Source of the DNA: CAMLDH01 sp966250375
GTDB lineage: Bacteria; Pseudomonadota; Gammaproteobacteria; Burkholderiales; Burkholderiaceae_D
Assembly (NCBI GenBank): GCA_966250375.1
Contig: CBINHE010000122.1
Span: 1-10,630, forward strand
Direction: 5' to 3'
DNA: 10,630 nucleotides
Shown here: one piece after another, positions 1 to 5,060 of the stretch
Layout: each line of letters starts with the position of its first letter
Numbering within the stretch: position 1 is the first letter of the stretch
Translations under genes and position numbers: made by a program
Notes under the pieces: generated by a model
What the model saw: only the letters and a program-made list of their open reading frames with translations
The model's database searches: none
What the model was told of the DNA's origin: nothing

Positions 1-521
1 TTGCCGACGTGCTGTCATTTAAATCGAAAATCCTGAGTCCGACAGACTCCTAGGCGAACTCCCGTCATCACTTCCTCGCACTTTGATGCGCGAGAAACTC
101 GAGAATAGCGTTTAGCATTGAGCAGGCCAGTTCTGTGGCTGCCTGTCAGCAGTGAGCAAACCAATCGCGGGTATTACGGGGAGCGACAATAATAAAGGCC
201 AGATAAATCCACCTGGATTTATCCGGCCTTTTTCGCTTCATGCGGAAACGTACCACGGCAGCAGTAGATACTGGGAGCCAGAAAATCGCGGCGCTATCCG
301 GGGAAACCTCCAACATTTTATTGAGCCGTGACGCTTGTCAGCGCCCGTTAATGCAACGTTGAAGGTCCGCTTCTGGGAAAACTGTGCGACCGATAGGGGG
401 CGTTAGCTGCCCCTGGAAATCGGCTCAGCTTCGTTCCGAAAGCTAAATTCACGATCCGGCAGCATCCCCTACCGATTCGCCATACAATCTAGGCCATCTC
501 CATTTACCATCGTGAGTCCAG
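1..521. other. Intergenic region without a supported gene
   Basis: No reading frame in this stretch has length, a start with a ribosome site, or recognisable protein sequence. The frame ending in tandem TAA codons at 190-195 is open only from 109, giving a short anonymous peptide, and may be the 3' tail of something or chance. The one clear element is the intrinsic terminator at 194-233. Ahead of the ABC transporter ATG there is a TACAAT hexamer at 483-488, but no acceptable -35 at the right distance, so I do not call a promoter. Confidence 0.6.
194..233 (+). terminator. Rho-independent terminator
   Basis: A 17-bp stem (194-210 paired with 215-231, one A/C mismatch, GC-rich base GGCC/GGCC) closes on a 4-nt loop ACCT and ends in a run of five T (229-233). 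This is a textbook intrinsic terminator on the + strand. The other strand also has a T-rich tail after the stem, so it may act both ways. The gene it ends lies left of the window or is too short to recognise. It insulates the ABC operon from upstream transcription. Confidence 0.85.
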
Positions 522-1448
522 ATGCAGGCCATCGTCTCAGTCAATAACCTTACCAAGACCTATGCGTCGGGCCACCAGGCGCTCAAGACAGTTGATCTGG
601 ATATCCATCCAGGCGAAATTTTTGCGCTGCTGGGCCCAAACGGCGCCGGCAAGACTACGCTGATCAACATCATTTGTGGCATCGTCAAGCCGACTCAGGG
701 AGTGGTGCTGGCTGGCGGCCATGATGTCGTGCTCAACTATCGTGCTGCGCGGTCAAAGATAGGGCTTGTTCCACAGGAGTTGTCCACCGATGCGTTTGAA
801 AGCGTATGGGCAACGGTGAATTTCAGCCGCGGGATTTTTGGAAAACCGCGCAATCCGGCCCATGTCGAGAAGGTGCTGCGCGACCTTTCGCTTTGGGATA
901 AAAAGGATGCCAAGATCAGGACGCTGTCGGGTGGCATGAAGCGCCGGGTGATGATCGCCAAGGCCCTGTCGCATGAACCAGAGATCCTGTTTCTCGACGA
1001 GCCTACCGCCGGTGTTGACGTTGAATTGCGGCGCGACATGTGGCAGATGGTTCGCAGCCTGCGCGAAAGCGGCGTGACGATCATCCTGACCACGCACTAT
1101 ATCGAGGAAGCCGAGGAAATGGCGGACCGGATTGGCGTCATCAGAAACGGCGAAATCATCCTGGTGGAAGACAAAGTCGCCTTGATGGAAAAGCTTGGCA
1201 AGAAGCAATTGAGATTGCACCTGCAGCACCCGCTTGCACGAATCCCGAAAGAAGTGGCGGGCCGTCAACTTGAACTTAGCGAAGATGGCATGATGCTGAC
1301 CTACACCTTTGATGCTCAGAGCGAAAAAACCGGCATTGCCGACCTGTTGCGACGTCTCGGCGAGCACGGGATAGATTTCAAGGACCTGCAGTCCAGCGAA
1401 AGCTCACTGGAAGAAATTTTCGTGAACCTGGTGAGGGCGCAGCCATGA
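522..1448 (+). CDS. yadG: ABC-2 type transporter ATP-binding protein (YadG-like)
   Basis: This is the nucleotide-binding subunit of an ABC exporter, which hydrolyses ATP on the cytoplasmic face to power the membrane subunit encoded next. All canonical motifs are present: Walker A GPNGAGKT at residues 38-45, Q-loop Gln85, signature LSGGM at 135-139, Walker B ILFLDE at 155-160 with catalytic Glu160, and His192 of the H-loop. After the ATPase core (about 1-225) comes a ~80-residue C-terminal extension typical of the CcmA/NodI/YadG group. The length (308 aa) equals that of E. coli YadG, and stretches such as LSGGMKRR, DEPTAGVD and LTTHYIEEAE match what I recall of that protein. The stop overlaps the permease start by ATGA, so translation is probably coupled. 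The ribosome site before the ATG is weak. The substrate is unknown, as it is for E. coli YadGH. Confidence 0.93.
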   Translation: MQAIVSVNNLTKTYASGHQALKTVDLDIHPGEIFALLGPNGAGKTTLINIICGIVKPTQGVVLAGGHDVVLNYRAARSKIGLVPQELSTDAFESVWATVNFSRGIFGKPRNPAHVEKVLRDLSLWDKKDAKIRTLSGGMKRRVMIAKALSHEPEILFLDEPTAGVDVELRRDMWQMVRSLRESGVTIILTTHYIEEAEEMADRIGVIRNGEIILVEDKVALMEKLGKKQLRLHLQHPLARIPKEVAGRQLELSEDGMMLTYTFDAQSEKTGIADLLRRLGEHGIDFKDLQSSESSLEEIFVNLVRAQP

Positions 1449-2206
1449 ACATCCATGCCATTCGCGCCATTTACCTGTTCGAGCTGGCGCGCACCTGGCG
1501 CACGCTGATGCAAAGTATTGCGTCGCCGGTGATTTCGACCTCGCTCTATTTCGTGGTGTTCGGTGCTGCAATCGGATCGCATATGGTCCAAATTGACGGT
1601 ACCAGTTACGGTGCATTCATCGTTCCGGGATTGATCATGCTGTCGCTGATGACAGAAAGCATATCCAACGCGTCGTTCGGAATCTACATGCCGAAATTCA
1701 CCGGCACTATCTATGAAATTCTTTCGGCGCCCATCTCTTACGTCGAAATTGTGATCGGCTATGTCGGCGCGGCCGCAACCAAGTCGGTCATCCTGGGGTT
1801 GCTGATCCTGGCCACGGCCCGGCTGTTCGTGCCGTTTACTATCGTGCATCCGGTCTGGATGATCGTGTTCCTGATACTGACCGCCGTGACGTTCAGTTTG
1901 TTCGGCTTTTTAATCGGGATATGGGCCGACGGCTTCGAAAAACTCCAGATTATTCCGATGATGATCGTAACTCCGCTGGCCTTCCTGGGCGGCAGCTTTT
2001 ATTCGATCAGCATGTTGCCGCCGCCTTGGCAAAAAATTGCACTATTCAATCCAGTGGTCTACTTGATTAGCGGATTTCGCTGGAGCTTCTATGGCGTAGC
2101 CGACGTCCGAGTCGACATCAGCGTGGGCATGACCTTGATGTTCCTGGCACTCTGTCTGGCGGCGGTTTGGTGGATGTTCAAGACCGGCTACAAGCTTAAG
2201 AGCTGA
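1445..2206 (+). CDS. yadH: ABC-2 type transporter permease (YadH-like)
   Basis: This is the membrane subunit that pairs with the preceding ATPase to form an inner-membrane exporter. Its 253 aa contain about six hydrophobic segments, near residues 24-44, 57-78, 100-128, 137-160, 167-188 and 226-245, in the pattern of the ABC-2 permease family (PF01061). The fifth segment carries the usual TPLAFLGGSFYSISMLP region followed by NPVVYLISGFRWSFYG, the most conserved part of this family and close to E. coli YadH (256 aa). The start overlaps the ATPase stop by 4 nt. No substrate-binding or periplasmic adaptor gene is near, so the substrate cannot be inferred. No convincing terminator follows the gene. 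Confidence 0.92.
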   Translation: MNIHAIRAIYLFELARTWRTLMQSIASPVISTSLYFVVFGAAIGSHMVQIDGTSYGAFIVPGLIMLSLMTESISNASFGIYMPKFTGTIYEILSAPISYVEIVIGYVGAAATKSVILGLLILATARLFVPFTIVHPVWMIVFLILTAVTFSLFGFLIGIWADGFEKLQIIPMMIVTPLAFLGGSFYSISMLPPPWQKIALFNPVVYLISGFRWSFYGVADVRVDISVGMTLMFLALCLAAVWWMFKTGYKLKS

Positions 2207-2427
2207 GCACGATTCTGCAAACTGCCGATTCATGGAAAGCCCGGCACTTGACCCGCGTGGTGCCATGATCCAGTGGGGACTATTACACCTTGCGCCGTCT
2301 GCTATTGGCCATGAGCGGTCGTTGTACAGCCTCGGGTACCACTCGAAAACGAACACTCAAACTTGATATAGCAAGTGACGGATTCGTAATCGGTTCCATA
2401 ATAAGAACGCACGGGCCAAGCGGCAAT
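2207..2427. other. Intergenic gap, left part, no gene seen
   Basis: Between the permease stop and the promoter of the DUF2239 operon I see no coding sequence. Short open frames exist on both strands but lack ribosome sites and recognisable sequence. The only pairing is a weak 5-bp GGCAC/GTGCC stem without a T-run, so the end of the ABC transcript is not marked by a clear intrinsic terminator. Confidence 0.5.
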
Positions 2428-2442
2428 TTAATCCGGGCATTA

Positions 2443-2471
2443 TTGACTTTGCAATTTTACCCGGATAATAT
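2443..2471 (+). promoter_or_regulatory. Sigma70-type promoter of the DUF2239/GIY-YIG/MarR operon
   Basis: TTGACT (2443-2448, five of six matches to the -35 consensus) is followed after exactly 17 nt by TAATAT (2466-2471). The overlapping GATAAT at 2464-2469 matches the -10 consensus better but would give a 15-nt spacer. Transcription would begin near 2478, about 37 nt before the DUF2239 start. The left arm of a perfect inverted repeat (2457-2468) lies between and over these elements, and the right arm falls just past the start point, as expected for a repressed promoter. Confidence 0.6.
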
Positions 2472-2497
2472 ATGCGGAATGTTTTTTATCCGGGTAA
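2457..2497. repeat. Perfect 12-bp inverted repeat, probable MarR operator
   Basis: TTACCCGGATAA at 2457-2468 is repeated inverted without mismatch as TTATCCGGGTAA at 2486-2497, with a 17-nt spacer. A third, partial copy of the half-site, ATCCGGGCA, lies at 2431-2439 just upstream of the -35. The arms flank the predicted -10 and transcription start, so the full hairpin would not be present in the mRNA, which favours protein binding over an RNA structure. The MarR-like protein encoded at the end of the same operon is the obvious candidate binder (inference). Alternative: a weak terminator of the ABC operon, but the 17-nt loop and broken T-tract argue against it. Confidence 0.65.
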
Positions 2498-2514
2498 TAT
2501 TTTGAGCACTTGCC

Positions 2515-3156
2515 ATGCCGTATCCTCGTAACCAAACCTATACCGCATTCCACGCATTAAAGTTGGTCGCATCCGGCAAATTGAGCCACGTCGCGGTAGT
2601 CCTTCATGGACTTCTGCAACGGAACCAAGGAGCGCTACCGCTCATTTTTGATGACGAAACAGGGAGGCAGGCGGAGCTCGACCTGCGCGGGACTGCCGCT
2701 GAGGTCGCGGTCCGCTATATTGACGAGCCCCTTGCCGATGATCCTGCCCAGGCCGAAGAAAAACCGGCCAAGACAGGTCGAGGTCGCCCGCGACTAGGGG
2801 TGGTGGCGCGTGAAGTGACTTTGCTACCAGAGCACTGGGACTGGCTTGCCTCACAGCGCGGAGGGGCCTCAGTCGCATTGCGCAAATTGGTGCACGAAGC
2901 CAAGCGTGCAAGCACCGAGCGCGATCAGCGGCGCCGCGCCCAAGAACGCAGCTACACCGTCATGGCTACACTCGCGGGGAATCTCCCGGGCTTTGAGGAA
3001 GCGAGTCGCGCACTCTTCGCCGGAGAGCCGGAGCGGCTGGCAAGCATTGCAGAGGCATGGCCCCCTGACATTCGGGACTATGTGCTCGCTCTTGCCAATC
3101 CAGGCCCCGTTCATGCCACACCGGAAAAGAACAATAACCATGTCGGCGGGCAGTGA
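2515..3156 (+). CDS. DUF2239 family protein
   Basis: This 213-aa protein matches the DUF2239 family as I recall it; no biochemical function is established. Recognisable blocks are an N-terminal TAFHALKLVASGKL (10-23), the IFDDETGRQAELDLRG block (44-59), the GRGRPRLGVVAREVTLLP block (88-105) leading into HWDWLASQRGGASVALRKLV (107-126), and PGFEEASRALFAG (158-170). GRGRPR at 88-93 resembles an AT-hook core. The segment after it reads as strand-helix-helix, like a ribbon-helix-helix fold, so DNA binding is plausible (inference). No signal peptide or membrane segment is seen, so the protein is probably cytoplasmic. The ribosome site is weak (GAG about 8 nt upstream). It is the first gene of an operon with a GIY-YIG-like protein and a MarR-like protein, behind a promoter with a large inverted repeat. 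Confidence 0.85.
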   Translation: MPYPRNQTYTAFHALKLVASGKLSHVAVVLHGLLQRNQGALPLIFDDETGRQAELDLRGTAAEVAVRYIDEPLADDPAQAEEKPAKTGRGRPRLGVVAREVTLLPEHWDWLASQRGGASVALRKLVHEAKRASTERDQRRRAQERSYTVMATLAGNLPGFEEASRALFAGEPERLASIAEAWPPDIRDYVLALANPGPVHATPEKNNNHVGGQ

Positions 3157-3224
3157 GGAGTCATGGCTAGCAATCCGAACGCCGCTGGATTAACCATCAT
3201 TTGCTGAACTCAAAGGACTCTTCC

Positions 3225-3590
3225 ATGTCGTCATCTGCTGATCATTCTATTTCCGCGCGACGGGAGATGTCCCGCCGTGCCCGCGATGCGTTTCCACCAA
3301 TGGGCATCTATATTGTTCGCGACAAGGAAACGGGACAAGTGCTGGTTGCGTCCAGTCGCAATGTGCATGGCGCAATTAATCGCGCCAAATTTGAGTTGCG
3401 CCTCCGCTCTCATTCCAACAGGGCGCTTCAGGCCGCATGGGACCAAAGCGGATCGGAGCGGTTCGACTTTGAGATCGTGGATCTTCTTAAAGAGAAGGAC
3501 GATCCTGACTTTGACTATGGTGCAGAGCTCCGCGTGCTTGAACAGCTCTATCGCGAGGAATTTCAACAACAATTGGGTGCATCGCGATGA
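3225..3590 (+). CDS. GIY-YIG domain protein with degenerate YIG motif
   Basis: The chosen ATG (121 aa) is preceded by AAAGGA at 3212-3217 with a 7-nt gap. The frame also extends to a TTG at 3201, which has no such site. Residues 26-32 (MGIYIVR) give the GIY strand. Downstream, NRAKFELR (52-59), HSNRALQAAW (63-72) and RFDFEIVDLL (79-88) follow the usual GIY-YIG layout, with Arg53 a candidate for the catalytic arginine and Glu104 or a neighbour for the metal-binding glutamate. The second half of the signature, normally YIGSS, reads LVASS (40-44), losing its tyrosine and glycine. Canonical GIY-YIG nucleases cut DNA with one metal ion; this one may be a divergent nuclease or a DNA-binding remnant. 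The stop overlaps the next start by ATGA, implying coupled translation with the MarR-like gene. Confidence 0.72.
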   Translation: MSSSADHSISARREMSRRARDAFPPMGIYIVRDKETGQVLVASSRNVHGAINRAKFELRLRSHSNRALQAAWDQSGSERFDFEIVDLLKEKDDPDFDYGAELRVLEQLYREEFQQQLGASR

Positions 3591-3946
3591 GCCACTCGTC
3601 ACTTGATATTTGTCTTGAGCAGCATCGCAAGCAAGCGGCGCTATGCTACGCAATGGACGACGAACTCGGCATTCTGCACGGCATGTCATGGTCGGACTTT
3701 GTGCTGCTCGATACACTAGAGTCGTCCGGAGGCGTACTACCGTCCGCCGCACTCGCGCAGAAGATGAACGTTTCGCGCTCACGACTTCTGCTTCAACTTA
3801 TTCCTCTTGAAAAGATTGGACTGGCAACCCGAAGTGTCGAGAGTGATGGAGTGCGACACGTATCCCTTCGCCCCAATGGCCGGAGACAAGTGCGTGAAGC
3901 TCGAGAAACCGCCGCTCGGCTCTGCGAGGATATCCTGGCGGGCTGA
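3587..3946 (+). CDS. Short MarR-like winged-helix transcriptional regulator
   Basis: This 119-aa protein has a MarR-type winged helix. GMSWSDFVLLDTLESSGG (32-49) corresponds to the helix leading into the fold, LPSAALAQKMNVSRSRLLLQ (51-70) to the helix-turn-helix with recognition helix from about 61, LIPLEKIGLATR (71-82) to the following helix, and SVESDGVRHVSLRPNG (83-98) to the beta wing. It is shorter than typical MarR proteins (about 140-160 aa), mainly because the C-terminal dimerisation helices are reduced to one. The first ~30 residues are helical and could carry dimer contacts. MarR proteins usually repress their own operon and respond to small ligands. The 12-bp inverted repeat over this operon's promoter fits autorepression (inference). 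Translation is coupled to the GIY-YIG-like gene by a 4-nt overlap. Confidence 0.8.
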   Translation: MSHSSLDICLEQHRKQAALCYAMDDELGILHGMSWSDFVLLDTLESSGGVLPSAALAQKMNVSRSRLLLQLIPLEKIGLATRSVESDGVRHVSLRPNGRRQVREARETAARLCEDILAG

Positions 3947-4010
3947 GCGAAACGGAAGGTTTGTGAAATGGCTACATTAAGTAGGCGACTCACACTTTTA
4001 CTGATCCGTT

Positions 4011-4034
4011 GCTGTGTATAACAGCTCTTTTTCT
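4011..4034 (+). terminator. Possible weak terminator of the MarR operon
   Basis: GCTGT (4011-4015) pairs with ACAGC (4021-4025) around a 5-nt loop, followed by the T-rich run TCTTTTTCT (4026-4034). It lies 64 nt past the MarR-like stop. The stem has only 5 bp, so it would be inefficient. It is listed because it is the only hairpin plus T-run in the gap on this strand. Confidence 0.35.
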
Positions 4035-4170
4035 AACTTTTTATTCAGCGCCGATGCACAAGCGAGCTGGCCAACAGGATGCTAAACGGCGGCTTTCCGC
4101 CTTGTCGATGCGCAGCTTTGGGTCGGGTGCTGTCCTTCAAGTCTCTCTGCTGAATGTCAGCAACCAGTCT

Positions 4171-4198
4171 TTTGCTGCCAGTCAGTACTGGCAGCAAA
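4171..4198. repeat. Perfect 12-bp inverted repeat (hairpin)
   Basis: TTTGCTGCCAGT (4171-4182) is repeated inverted as ACTGGCAGCAAA (4187-4198) around a 4-nt loop. The stem is GC-rich in its centre and stable. No T-run follows on either strand, so it is not a classical intrinsic terminator. It lies 52 nt beyond the DUF4239 stop on the minus strand and could protect or punctuate the 3' end of that transcript. A single copy of a dispersed REP-like element is an alternative. Confidence 0.55.
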
Positions 4199-4250
4199 GC
4201 AGCGGGAACGGACGGTCAGCTTCGCGAGCGATCGACAGGAACAGGCTTGG

Positions 4251-5033
4251 CTAATTCGGTGCGACTTGCTGGCGTATCAGCCGGTATGGCTCGTCGGATG
4301 CCGCCATGTCTCCTTGAAACGGTCTATCAAAGACCGCCACCAGCGCGAATATCAGCGCGAGCGAAACAGCCAGAAACGAGGCCAGCAGGAAGTGGACCCT
4401 GCGGTTCTGGATGCCGAACAGAAGCGCAAAACAAATGATGAGGATGCCACCAGACAAGGTGACGGCCCACACCTCGCTGGCGATTCCTTCGCCCGCAAGG
4501 AAAAGTCGTTCCCGCCGGGCGTCGTACAGCCTGTTCAAGGTCCGCACCAGTTGTGAGTAGTATGCAGCCTCGCGCTGATTCCGCGGCTCGTACCGGCTGA
4601 TCGCCTGTGTGAGTTCGGTCAGCGTCTGGAGCCCCAGGATGGTCCTTTGCCCTTGCCTCTGCGCAGGCCATTCCTTTGTGATGACGTCCTCCAGGTATTG
4701 CGTGGCCAGTTGCTTCACCGGGCCTTCTATTTGCGGCGAAATCACCCTCGCGTTGCGTACGACGTCCCCAATCAGGTTCGCCTCGTTCTCTACGACTTGC
4801 TGCGCATGGTCGAAGCGGTTGATGCCAATAACCAGCACGGAAGCGATGATCAGCCCATAGAACACGGCCACCACGCCGATGATGAATCCGATGACGTCAT
4901 TATGCTGGCGCCGCACTTCGAAAGGGATCGCCCGGTGTATCAATACCATCAGGAGATACGTGAGCAATACGGAGCCAACCACATGGAAGGCTATCTGGAG
5001 AGGGGAGGGCAGCGAGGCCAGATAGTTCAGCAT
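4251..5033 (-). CDS. DUF4239 (bestrophin-like domain) membrane protein
   Basis: This 260-aa integral membrane protein has four hydrophobic segments, near residues 12-33, 48-71, 188-209 and 213-235, with a ~115-residue soluble, helical, charged region between the second and third pairs. The layout and the conserved pieces, VENEANLIGDVVRNAR (81-96) right after helix 2 and FDRPFQGDMAAS (235-246) after helix 4, match the DUF4239 family (PF14023), sometimes annotated bestrophin-like. The function of the family is not established; an ion-channel role is only suggested by resemblance. The start lies 27 nt after the stop of the M16C protease gene on the same strand, with no ribosome site that I can see, so it is probably translated from a shared message. 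No signal peptide apart from the first membrane segment. Confidence 0.8.
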   Translation of the reverse strand: MLNYLASLPSPLQIAFHVVGSVLLTYLLMVLIHRAIPFEVRRQHNDVIGFIIGVVAVFYGLIIASVLVIGINRFDHAQQVVENEANLIGDVVRNARVISPQIEGPVKQLATQYLEDVITKEWPAQRQGQRTILGLQTLTELTQAISRYEPRNQREAAYYSQLVRTLNRLYDARRERLFLAGEGIASEVWAVTLSGGILIICFALLFGIQNRRVHFLLASFLAVSLALIFALVAVFDRPFQGDMAASDEPYRLIRQQVAPN

Positions 5034-5060
5034 GGTTGGATGGTAATGGGTGAGGCGGGA

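Larger units (their letters stand above)
3947..4250. other. Convergent intergenic region with two hairpins
   Basis: This region separates the MarR-ending operon (+ strand) from the DUF4239 gene (- strand). I find no convincing gene. The open frame over 4009-4254 lacks a ribosome site and recognisable protein sequence. It holds a weak terminator-like hairpin at 4011-4034 and a strong 12-bp hairpin at 4171-4198. A short 5-bp GGCGG/CCGCC stem at 4088-4101 is also present but lacks a T-run. Confidence 0.55.

Noticed and set aside
483..488. TACAAT as a -10 element for the ABC operon
   Set aside because: No -35-like hexamer lies 16-18 nt upstream. A lone hexamer is too common to call.
753..1367. 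204-codon open frame on the minus strand
   Set aside because: It lies opposite the ABC ATPase, whose motifs are unambiguous, and its translation has no family resemblance.
1316..1849. 177-codon minus-strand frame over the ATPase/permease junction
   Set aside because: It is antisense to two well-supported overlapping genes, with low-complexity His/Arg/Gln-rich sequence typical of shadow frames.
2393..2398. GGTTCC, checked as a possible minus-strand hrp box
   Set aside because: The required GTGG is not present 15-16 nt away, so there is no second hrp box.
2290..2505. 71-codon plus-strand frame before the DUF2239 gene
   Set aside because: It runs through the promoter and inverted repeat of the operon, without a ribosome site or family resemblance.
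3163..3207. 14-codon frame starting with ATG after GAGGAG, between the DUF2239 and GIY-YIG-like genes
   Set aside because: The Shine-Dalgarno is only about 2 nt from the ATG and the peptide is tiny and anonymous. A translated leader cannot be excluded but is not supported.
3231..3782. 183-codon minus-strand frame opposite the GIY-YIG-like and MarR-like genes
   Set aside because: The plus-strand genes have ribosome site, overlap coupling and domain matches. This frame has none.
4009..4254. 81-codon plus-strand frame in the convergent gap
   Set aside because: No ribosome site, no recognisable sequence, and it spans the 12-bp hairpin. Treated as non-coding.
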